This document shows, in pieces, positions 1-10,325 of a stretch of DNA of 64,000 bases (position 1 is the first letter of the stretch; each line of letters starts with the position of its first letter). The stretch lies in assembly GCA_964035795.1 (NCBI GenBank), contig OZ038320.1, positions 17,068,589 through 17,132,588 of the forward strand, written 5' to 3'. The position numbers were made by a program, and so were the translations under genes. The notes beneath the pieces are model-generated. The model made no database searches. It was given only the letters and a program-made list of their open reading frames with translations, and was not told where the DNA came from. The stretch comes from Pterobdella sp. o SKG-2022 (lineage: Eukaryota; Annelida; Clitellata; Hirudinida; Piscicolidae).

Positions 1-1109
1 ATGTTGTTGCTGATTTTATGCTTCCTACAAACTTTTATTTTGTTGAGTTTCACTGAGTTATAATATAAGTAATATAAACAAAATATGGCTTGTTGTAGCT
101 TTTTTAAAAAAAATTGACAGATTTTTACCTCCCACAAAGAAAAATATAATCAAATAAACCAAAAGGGTATTTCTAAGTTGAACTTTTGAAAAAGCATATA
201 TCACTAAAACAAGATTAGCCTAAGAACTCGTATAAAACAATACAAAACTGAGGTTGTCTCAGACATATCGCTAATAAGCAAACATTCTAAAGGTGCCCTT
301 ATGGAGAAACACATTGGAAAAAATCAAGGATTCTGAACTCCTGTTAGGTAAGGACAGAAATATGAATGACATTGAATCTAACAAGGATCAAATTTTAGAG
401 ACAAGAAAAACTTTAAAAGTTTGGCTTCAATGTCTCACAATACTGATAAATATTATCACACTAGAGCTTTTACTAAGAATACAAGCAATGAAGAAAGATA
501 AATACTGGCAAACAAGAAGAAAAGCAAAGATAATCGTGCACTTTCTAAATATGGAATTCAACTTCGGTCTTTTGACCTCGTTTTTAAATATCTTCGAAAT
601 AAAGCTTCACTAATTTAACGAAGTCTATTCGAAGTTTCATCCACTAAAAACTAAAATTATATTTAGTTTTATTGTCTAAACAAAATATATTTTATTTTGT
701 CCTCTAATGAAAAGTTGATATTGTATAGGCATTTAAATTTATTCAAGTTTTATTGCCTTTTTAATACAATCTCCAAACTTTCTTTGCATAAACTTCATAA
801 ATTAAATTTTTTAGAGAAAATTTTTTACAAAGTTTAATTATAGTAATTAGCTAAATTTTTCTTGAATCTTTTTTTCTATAATTACTTTCTAATAAGTTTA
901 TCATCATTTTATTATATTCAGCATCTTTCTTTTTTCCAAAGAGTCACTGACTTCTCCCCTTGACTGTTCTCTCTTTAAAAAATTAACATTTATATTCATG
1001 ACGCTGCAATGTTTGGATGAACAAAAACTTTTATTAATACATTCAGATAATGGATATAAAAGTTGTAGCTTTTAATCGAAATGATGATTAATTAATGTTT
1101 TTGGACCAG
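1..1109. other. Upstream flank of the thiolase gene, no gene seen
   Basis: AT-rich sequence with no recognisable coding segment. An open frame of 106 codons lies at 293-613 (+), but its product is lysine/leucine-rich, resembles nothing I know, and has no convincing splice sites. The N-terminal exons of the thiolase that starts at 1110 were not found here, so they must lie before the window. Confidence 0.5.
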
Positions 1110-1882
1110 GCACTGTGACAGCAGGAAACGCAAGTTCTCTCAGCGATGGAGCCTCTGTTCTCATTGTTGCCTCCGAATCTGCCGTAAAAAAACATAATCT
1201 CAAACCTTTGGCTGTAATTCAAGGCATGGTGATTCTGTAATTTATTAAAAAGTATACTCTGTAAATACATCAACACAATTTAATTTTTATGTAATTGATA
1301 GACGCCTTGATGACTGTAGAGTTCAAAGACTGAGCTTAATTTGGAAAATTTTTACCAATACTTCAATATAAGTATCGAAAAAATATTGACCATGTATGTT
1401 TCATATGATGTTACAAGTTATTTGAAAATAAGCCTCAAGTGAAGTTAGTCTAATATCGCAATGATTATCACAAATTCCAGGCTTTGCAGATGCAGCAACA
1501 GCCCCCATAGATTTCACAATAGCACCTGCTTTGGCGATACCAATACTTTTAAAAAGAACAGGAGTGAAAATCTCCGACGTCTCCTTATGGGAGATAAATG
1601 AAGCTTTCTCTGTAGTAGCATTAGCAAATATAAAGAAACTCAATCTTGATCCAAACGCCGTCAACGTGCATGGAGGAGCAGTCTCGATCGGCCACCCTAT
1701 TGGGTCAGTTTCATCACTTGCTTTTTTGAAAGTTTCAATTAATTACTTTCAATAAAAACAGAATGTCTGGCGCTAGAATATTAACCCACCTCGTTCATGC
1801 TTTGAAGCCCGGTGAGAAGGGTGTTGCCGCTATTTGTAATGGTGGTGGAGCAGCCTCCTCAATGCTTATCCAAAAGTTATAA
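1110..1882 (+). CDS. ACAT1: Acetyl-CoA acetyltransferase (thiolase), C-terminal exons, 5' partial
   Basis: Three exons, 1110-1223, 1481-1703 and 1762-1882, encode the C-terminal ~150 residues of a type II thiolase, which interconverts two acetyl-CoA and acetoacetyl-CoA in ketone-body and isoleucine metabolism. Visible family motifs are GTVTAGNAS at the start, [18 protein letters not shown], the catalytic-histidine motif [20 protein letters not shown], and the catalytic-cysteine motif [18 protein letters not shown] directly before the TAA stop. This C-terminus matches the usual end of the mitochondrial enzyme, so the 3' end is complete. The first ~250 residues are missing and should lie upstream of the window. 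The last intron is only 58 bases. The first intron appears to use a GC donor (CAAG|gcatgg), the only join that keeps the frame. All key catalytic residues in this part are intact. The mitochondrial location is inferred from similarity, since the targeting peptide is not present. Confidence 0.93.
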
Positions 1883-2464
1883 TTGCAATATTATTCTTGA
1901 AAGTTATGTATTTTTCGACCATTTATTTTTTAATATCTACTTGTGAGTTAAAATTTTTAAAAATAGAATTTAATTGAAAATAATCAATGCAGCTTGAAAC
2001 TTACAAGTTTAAATAAGAATTGAAAATAAGTCTAGTTTTGAAATTATTCTCGAAAATTATTTTTTTCATCGTGTAAACCATTATGAATAATCTTTAGTAT
2101 TTTGTTATCACTAATTTTAATCATTCCGATGGCATTCTTTTGACCTTGTTAATGTGCTGCTCTTTTGGAAAATAAATTCCAATTTTTCAACTATTTCTAA
2201 GTCTTGTTTATGTTTCAACGGACCAAGTGCTCCCATTATAATATATTAATCATTCTTTGCCTCCTGCTATGAAGTAGCGCATACATTTGTAAACTTTCTG
2301 CAAAAAACTGCTAAAGCGATGTATTGTTTACAGAGTTAGTTTTGAATCAAAAAAATTTTCAGGACTTAATCTTGATAATTTCAGTTATTCAGCATTAATT
2401 TAAACAAGTTTTTTGCATCAGTATAAATAAATTCTGAAAGAAGTTTCTATGTTTTCACTGTCTA
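1883..2464. other. Intergenic spacer, thiolase 3' UTR and beta-subunit 5' flank
   Basis: About 580 bases separate the thiolase stop from the start chosen for the calcium-channel beta subunit. No coding signal is seen. It holds a canonical poly(A) signal at 2171-2176, so the two genes are tandem and closely spaced. Confidence 0.5.
2171..2176 (+). terminator. Candidate poly(A) signal of the thiolase gene
   Basis: AATAAA lies 289 bases after the thiolase stop codon, on the sense strand and before the next gene. In this AT-rich DNA the hexamer is common by chance, so it is only a candidate. Confidence 0.35.
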
Positions 2465-5400
2465 ATGGACCTAACTAAATCTCCGGAAGACTTCGGCTTC
2501 ACGCCTCCATGGGCCGATTGGGATTTTAACGAGTGGGAAACATGTACTGATAACCATCTGGTTTGTATTGAACATTTTTATATAGTGGGCTATGTACTGT
2601 GTCAAAAAAAATTCTGGAAAATAGGATGAAAGAAAAATGAGATCAGATTATCAAGCAAAAAACACCTTATGCTTAATACCAATTTTTGAAGCGATTTCGA
2701 TAAATGCAAATGTAATGACGATTAAGGTTGAAAAAAAAATATTTCTAAAAAGAAACTTGAAAAATATTAATGACGAATAGATTAAAATATAAGAATAGAA
2801 ACGAAAATTTATAAAAATAATTTATATTAAATTTTTTTAAAATTAATAAATATACCAAACAATGACCGCCAAAGGCAAACAATTTCAGTATAAGCGATTG
2901 CAGGCTGAAATTTTGACGAGTTAGCAATGCGGTAAACGCGTTAAACACCCAATTTAAAAAAGCCAGCTCTAAATAAGTGTGACTAAATAATAAAACCAGT
3001 TTCTCGTGTTAATAACAATATAAAAACAAAAATGGTTGCAAAAATTAAATTCGACAAAGTTACAACCACCCTTACGTTACTTATCATGCTAGTCCCAATC
3101 CCAATATTTGCACTTGATGTCTCAATGTAGCAGTCGGTTAGTTTTTGAAGTTTATTCTAGGGCAAGAAGGTCAATGCGAAAATAAAAACTATTTTGATTA
3201 TAATTGTAGTATTTCCATGCCCTAAAATAAATGAAATTGAGCTCTCGAATAGGCTAATAACGAGGAAAAAAACAGCTCACCTGACAAGAAAAATAAAAAA
3301 GTATTTTAACCGATCCGATGAAGAAAAACACAGATTATAATTTATTTTTTAAAATTTTATAAGAATTATTATTTTAAAAATATCATTTGAACTTTGAAAA
3401 ATAATGGCACAAAGAAAATATTTATACAACAAACAATAAACGCAAAAAAAGATGGAAAAAATGAAAATTTTGCTATTTTACGTCTCAAAAATTAAAATGT
3501 TTTGATACTCACGAAAAGATATGAAACTGGTCATATAAAAACCATATTGATTAGGAAAAAATCACTCTGGCAACTAAATTGAGAGGCTCTGAGATGAATT
3601 TTAGTTGTCAAGCTTACCACACCAAAATTGAAACCAATTGAAAGATTTATCAAACTTACATAATTTGTTTTTTTCGTCATAATTTTAATTTTAAAAAACA
3701 AATAACTCGCTGAAATATCATTAACATGATTTTTTAGAGTCCTAATAGCGGTCATCAGAACATATCTTCTGTAGAAGATGTTGAAAAGATGGACCCAAAA
3801 CAGAAGAGGGATTTCGCCTTGAGACAATTGGAAAGAGCAAGAGTATAAAACATATTTTTTCACGATGTCAAACTAACTAGACTGAATTTGTATTCCAAAT
3901 ATTTTGCTTAAAGGAAAAACCCGTAGCATTTGCTGTTAGAACGAATGTGGCTTATGATGGTTCTAACGATAAGCCTCCAATACCAGGGACCGCAGTATCG
4001 TTTGCAGTCAGAGATTTCCTTCATATCAAAGAAGTATTCCATTTTCTCATTTGTCTTTTAATTAAAATTTTATACTTCATCAATTTGAGCAATTTTATTG
4101 AATTTTTAATTGAAATTTCATAAAAATTAAACTCTAAAAAACAGAAATTCAGTTTTGAGTGGTGGATAGGTAGATTGGTGAAAGAAGGTGCCGATGTAGG
4201 TTTTATTCCAAGTTCTGCCAAGCTTGAAACCATTAAACAACAACAAATCAATCAACCTTCTCTGAAAAATAACAAAATGTTAGAAATATTGCTACTTGCA
4301 GAATTCAAGCCAATGAAGCAATTTTGAATAAAAAAGCTAAAAAAAAGCAATCTTATTAAAACAAACACTAAGTTTATTGAAACAGGTACAAAGTACTTGC
4401 TGATTTAGATGATCTTACAAAAGATTAGTATATTATTTGATCTAATGAAATTAGTGTTTGATTTCATACAAAAGGAATTTTAACACTTGAAAAGTTAACA
4501 CAAAACGAATATCAATCATGAACTTTTCAGTAACTCTGAAGTTTTTGTATATACTTATAATTTTTGAAAAAATTTTAGTTTTAGACAAAATTAACCTTTG
4601 GTTGAGTTCAAATATGAAAAAATATTTGAAATAACTTATTTTTTCATTAAAAAAGTCAATTCTTAAACCTGCTTTCTTTAACAGTAAAAGTAACACGGCT
4701 TCTAACGTGGATAGTCTTTTGAACACAAAGACAAATCAAAGAGATTCTATTTCACAAGGTATATGTAAAACATTTTCCAATATAAGAAACTGAATATTCA
4801 TGAAATATGTTTTTATTAAAAGATTTAAATAGAAATAATTACTCTAAAAATATTCCAGCATTCATTACCTACTAAGTTTTAAGTTTATATCCTTGAAAAT
4901 GAGGATTTTATGATAAAAACTTATTTAAAAACTATAATATTCAATGGGTGAAACCTTATCATTAAACTTCAGTTTGAAGTTATTGTGAGAATTATTTTTC
5001 TTATATAGTGTTAGAGCCAATCATAGGAATTAAATGTAGTTATTGTATTTAAGGTTTCACAATAACTTCATATGTTGTTGTTCATCGATTCATCTTTGAA
5101 TATGATTATGGCAATATGAGTTATATTAAAAATAAATTTGAATATAACTAGTTAACGGTGAAAAAAGTTTCTTCATTGCTACCTGTGCGTCTGCAAATGA
5201 CTAAACAGTCCAAGTCGCGCAAGAAAACCTTTTCCGCAAGTTTGGCACCAATGAGTAGAGAGTCTGTCTGGTGGACCTTTTCCAGCTTTGGATCTCATTC
5301 GCTTCTCTTTTGCAGCATTTAACTTTTTTTCTTTTGAGAAGAAAGCATTATTGTGGATTGCTTTACGCCTGGCAGATCGGTCAAAAGCAGCTCGTTCCCA

Positions 5401-5791
5401 CCTGAAGACGTATGTGTTGAAGTCTTTTAGATGCGCTTTCAATTTTTTCTTCAAGTTTTGGCAATTCAATTTTTGACCTCATCGTCAATTTTTGCACATC
5501 GAGAAAGGGTGCTGCCGAGACAAGTGAAGTTTTCTACTGCCTGTAACCTCTGTTCCTTCACAGAAATGTGAGGTTTCTGGTAAGGGTTTTTTAGGGCAGG
5601 CTGATACATCAATTCCGTTTTTTATTGCGTTGATGGTCAACCCAAAATTTTCACAAAAAGATGAAAATTGGTCTATCTCACGTTGCATCTGCTGCTCAGA
5701 AATAGCGTTGAGCGCACAATCATCAGTAAAGAGAAGGTCTTTGATTTTTGTGATTGCTTGTAGACGTCGGAGGTTGAAAAGTTTTCCATTG

Positions 5792-5828
<37 letters not shown>

Positions 5829-8800
5829 TTATATACTAATGTTTTAAGACAAGGTTTTACTTATCGAAAATTATAGTTTTCAAATAAGTTGTATCTTTAA
5901 GACCCTGATTTTTGAAAAAATAAAAAGATATCTCAATAATTATAACTCTATATATTAGGTTGATATTTATTGTGAGTTACTTTAAACAAATTTTTTAGGC
6001 TTAAAATATCCAACTTATCATTATCAAGCTTGATAATTATATCGAAAAAAAGTTCGATCAAATTAATTTCTTCAACACTTCATGATTTAATTATCATATG
6101 GGATATACTCGTTTGACCATGAAGGAAATGATGATTATGAGGAAGAAACTGAAAACCAGGCCACTGTTTTGTCCGCAGCTCCTTTGGGCACCACCAACCA
6201 GAAGAGAAAACCCTTCTTCAGAAAGGTTGTTAAACATATCATCATCAATAAAAAATATTATTGTTTGAGGTGAAATGTAAAAAATATAAAAATATGAAGG
6301 AAGTCTGACACACAGACTAATATCTAACGATGACGACTAACGATTTCGATTTTTAAGCGGACAGATTTTGCTATGTTTTATACATTTTTTCACTTAACTA
6401 TTTTCAATTAAAAATTAGCTTTTTCTTCATTTTAGTTATTTAAATTATCGATCCACTAAAACATATTTTAAACGCTACCCAAAAAAAGTTTCAAAAAACA
6501 CAATGGCTTATGCACCTTCATTCAAAATTGAAGCTTTTTCTTTTGATAAATCATCATCAAGTGACTGACACTCAAATACACCTGGTGATGTTTGTTATCA
6601 AGCCAAAAGCTTTGTTCCTAATTTAAAAGCCATTGCATTAAAAAATTTAATTCTAAAGATAAAAATGAATACTAAGCCATTTTTTAAAAATACGAAGCAC
6701 CAGGTTAAAAGAATTATTTATTTTGGCACTAATCACTTGTTTGAGGAAAGGTTTCATGACTCGTATATCATTGCGCCTTGCATCATAGTGCTATTGATAT
6801 TTTGTAGAAGCAAATTTATCTAGATAAATTCATTTTCAGTTAAACTTCCAACATTCAGTTGGACACCATCCCTCCTTATGAAGTCGTTCCCTCAATGAGA
6901 CCTGTCATTTTTATAGGTCCTTCTTTGAAAGGATACGAAGTTACCGATCTCATGCAAAAAGCTATGTTTGATTTTCTCAAACATAAATTCGAAAATAGGT
7001 TTCAATGAATTTACTTCATTTTTGTTAAAAAACAATTAGTAAAATTTGAATACATTTTGCATTATTCAAAAAAAAATTAATTCTTCTTTTAGTAATAAGT
7101 GAACCAAAATCCAATGCAGAATCACCATCACAAGAGTGACTGCGGACATTTCTTTAGCTAAAAGGTCAACTCTCAATAATCCTAACAAAAAAGCTCTTAT
7201 GGAGAAAGCTAATAGCAGATCTTCATCATTGGGTAGATCATGCAATTTTAAGATATTTTTTTCATATGACAGAGAAACATAACGTTATTCTATTATTTTT
7301 TTATTCTTATTATAAAACCGATAAAAGTTTCATTGTTTGATGACGAATAATTTTCAAAGCCATTTTAAAACCTCCAAAAACTGAAAATTTTTAGTTGAAG
7401 TACAAGGTGAGATAGAAAGGATTTTCGAATTGGCGAGGTCATTGGTACTAGTTGTATTGGATTGTGATACCATAAACCACCCATCTCAACTCACTAAGAC
7501 TTCTCTAGCTCCAATCACTGTGTACATAAAAATTGAGTCACAAAAAGTAAGAATCACTATTTTAAGAATCCCGTCTTAAGCGTCGAAGTATTCATAAAAA
7601 AACATAAGAAAATTTAGACACCTCTAAAAAACATTTTAACTAGGTTTTACAAAAACTTATTAAAACAAGAGGAGCTTCACAGAGCAAAAACAGCAACGTG
7701 CAAATGGTGGCCGCTGAAAAACTCCACCAGTGTAATCCTGTTGGTGAAAATACTTTTAAAATTCATAAACTTTTAATGACTTCACATCAAACGATATTTG
7801 GACGTAATATTCTCATGCTAGGACATGTTTGATGTGATACTAGACCAACCTCAGCTAGACGAGGCTTGTGATCACCTTTCCGACTTTCTTGAGGCTTATT
7901 GGAGGGCTACTCACCCCCCTCTGCCCTCACACCACCATTCTCTCAAGCAAAACTCTTCATTCAACCATCATCACAGAACTCATACACTCAAGTAGGATTA
8001 TCCAAACTTCATTTGATTTTTAAGTTATCTGAGTTTGAAAAGTTATTTTCTGTTCTAACTAATATAATCATTAAGTAAAGATTTAGCATTTTATGTTATT
8101 TAAGGATTTTATCATGATTTCATTGTTATATTCAGCTTCATTGTGTTTTTAAATTTTAAAACTCTCCCATTGTCATACTAAAAATGGAATAGCGTCTGAA
8201 ATTATCCAATAGCGCAACAAAACCCCTGCAGGCCGGCTTTTTAATAATTAAATTAGACCTTGAAAACTTGTTTGACGAAAATTCTTAAATTTCGAAGATT
8301 AGTCGAAAACTGAAATTTTAATTTTCATGGAAGTTCAAAAAAAGTAAAACATCCTTCAATGACTTGCAATTCAAATACATACAAAACATTTCATATATAT
8401 CAAAAATACTAATCAATTATTTCAAAAGTATTCTCTTATGATAGAATAGTTCAAAAAAGTTTATTTTTTTTTATCAAACCACATAGCACAACGCGAAAAG
8501 TTGGAGCGTTGATGTTTACTCAGTAACATAAGACCAAATTTATATTATGAAACATGATACTAAACACTCAAACACTTTGCAACAGGTCAAAAGATAGCTT
8601 CAACCGTCAACGTCACCACTCCCCATCCTCGCCTCTCAAGCACTCATCTTCAACCAATAAAAACCACTCCCCCTCAAGCAACCATCGGTAACCTCTTTCA
8701 TTAAAAAAATATCTTTTCGGGGACAAATTTTCTATATTTCATATGTCAATGTTTTTTTGAGTGCTTCTCATTTTGTTATGAAAAATTAAAGATATGAAAA

Positions 8801-9196
8801 TAGATTCAAATTAATTTTTCAAAACTTTTAAATTAGTTTTTTGCACAGTTCACAGTATTTTTTAATAACTTTTCACCAAAAATGAGATTCTCAAAACAGT
8901 AATATTAACATAACCTAAATGTTTTCATTGACTTGACTCAATCATAAAAACATTGGCTCACAGTTTATGAAGTTTTTTCATTGAACATTTTGAAAATCTT
9001 ATAGTCTGAAAAAAATTTAAAAGACGAGGTAACTAAAAAATATATTAAAATTTTTTTGTAAATCTAACTTTCATCATTGATTTTTAACTTACTTATCGCT
9101 CGATTTCATTTCAACAGCAGGAACAGCCATTTGCGAGTTTCCAATAGAAACCTAGACACCGTTTCTCAATCACGACTCTCCGTTAATAATTACTGA
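2465..9196 (+). CDS. CACNB: Voltage-gated calcium channel beta subunit
   Basis: Cytoplasmic auxiliary subunit (MAGUK family) that binds the alpha1 pore subunit and promotes surface expression and gating. Thirteen exons keep frame for 493 residues: 2465-2560, 3738-3842, 3914-4033, 4145-4278, 4685-4758, 6125-6225, 6859-6998, 7120-7232, 7395-7546, 7644-7739, 7822-7991, 8586-8687 and 9118-9196. The SH3 domain shows [33 protein letters not shown] and [11 protein letters not shown] short variable HOOK region follows. The guanylate-kinase-like domain shows [69 protein letters not shown] and [19 protein letters not shown]. This includes the conserved segment around the alpha1-binding groove. The first exon ([16 protein letters not shown], rich in Trp and acidic residues) is the least certain. 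The C-terminal ~75 residues are unusually rich in His, Ser and Asn. A decayed LINE lies antisense in the intron 4759-6124. Confidence 0.95.
3032..3130 (+). CDS. Small hydrophobic ORF inside beta-subunit intron 1
   Basis: A 32-codon frame ([10 protein letters not shown]...) has a hydrophobic C-terminal half, [14 protein letters not shown], resembling a signal anchor. Its base composition is less AT-rich than the flanking intron. It could be an alternative first exon, a micropeptide or chance. A donor before its stop (AAT|gtagca) would be in phase 2, which does not fit the phase-0 exon at 3738, so it does not join the main transcript cleanly. Confidence 0.15.
   Translation: MVAKIKFDKVTTTLTLLIMLVPIPIFALDVSM
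5179..5826 (-). mobile_element. Decayed non-LTR retrotransposon (LINE) 3' end
   Basis: On the - strand, 5826-5485 encodes a reverse-transcriptase fragment with [10 protein letters not shown], the catalytic box [11 protein letters not shown] (YxDD type), [19 protein letters not shown] and a decayed stretch after it. The continuation in 5469-5179 gives the C-terminal region, with [17 protein letters not shown] and a terminal C2H2 finger, [20 protein letters not shown], ending HR and a stop. This order (FADD box, basic region, CCHH tail) is typical of a LINE class abundant in flatworms, molluscs and other animals. Between the halves the frame shifts and a segment that normally links RT thumb to tail is missing. 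The copy lies antisense in the beta-subunit intron and cannot be active. The 5' end abuts an (AT)n microsatellite. Confidence 0.85.
5797..5823. repeat. (AT)n microsatellite
   Basis: Thirteen tandem AT units adjoin the 5' end of the antisense LINE fragment. Such tracts may mark an insertion hotspot or have grown from an AT-rich target. Confidence 0.9.
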
Positions 9197-10325
9197 GCGC
9201 ACTGATAAAAAATATATTGCTTTTCTGTTTGTTTTCTACACTTATTGACAAAGTTTTGTGAACTTGAATTTTTAAAACATTTTTTATAGGTATTCTCATT
9301 GAAAATAATTATTTTGATTACGAATTCAAAACATTGTAAACATAAAAAACCTGTGAAGCACTTAAAAATTTTACATTTTAAAGCTAAGAAATTGTCGCAA
9401 TCTCTAGCAGCAAACAAATATTTGGAAAATTTTATTTTTTTACAAAATTTTTATTTTTCAAATTTAAGTTTATGAATATATTATTCACACATTATCTGCT
9501 TCTATTTGCTGAAACTGCATGAAAAATCTTGAATTGTCTCCTAATGAAGCAATCTGCCAGCTTTCACAACACTCTTTTAAATTGATGTTAGCAAAATGTC
9601 CTCTTAAACTTGCTATTATTTTTTTTAATTTATCGATTTTACAAAATCATTGTTTTAATTTTTAGAATAAAGTTTTTTCTTTGACATTTCTAAAAATTCA
9701 AAAAACCATAAAAAACAAAATAAAGAACAAATACATTAGATGAATGTAGCTTTCACTTGCGCATGTATCGAGGTAAATACTGGTTGGTTTGTTTTTGTTT
9801 GAGAATATATATAGCGAAATAGATATCTAATATAGAATAAATATATGTATATAACATAATCCGCTTTTAGAATATATACACATATAGATAATATACCTGG
9901 ATATAATAGTTCACAATGGAAAAAGTTTTACCTTTATTGTTTTAACAGTTTACGTTAGTGACATGAAATCCGAAAAAATGTTAAAATAATCTTTTAAAAC
10001 AAAAGTTTCATACAAGAAGCTTGTGAATCTATAATTAAATAGTGAATGTAAAGATACAAGTGTTTATTTAAAAAGTAATTTTATAAAATTTTTTCATCAT
10101 TTTAATTGAAAACAAAATTCACATTATTTGATGTTTTGTACCTATTTGCGAGAAGAAATAAAGTGCGAAGTTTTAAGGTAAACTAAGTGTATAAATGCTT
10201 TTATGCACCTGGGATTGCGAATATCAGCTTCTCAACATTGACATACAAAAATATTCACACAAGTATGAGTTGACAAAACAAATTTAAACTATAATTATTA
10301 ACTATAAAAATAAGTATTTTTGAGG
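9197..10325. other. Spacer between beta subunit and DCLK
   Basis: Very AT-rich, with short TA-rich runs around 9800-9900 and an AATAAA at 9666-9671 that could end the beta-subunit transcript. No coding segment is recognised; the 75-codon - strand frame at 9190-9417 has no family similarity. It presumably holds the beta-subunit 3' UTR and the DCLK promoter and 5' UTR. Confidence 0.45.

Noticed and set aside
8222..8240. Polylinker-like cluster CCTGCAGGCCGGC suggesting vector contamination
   Set aside because: Too short, flanked on both sides by ordinary AT-rich genomic sequence inside the beta-subunit intron.
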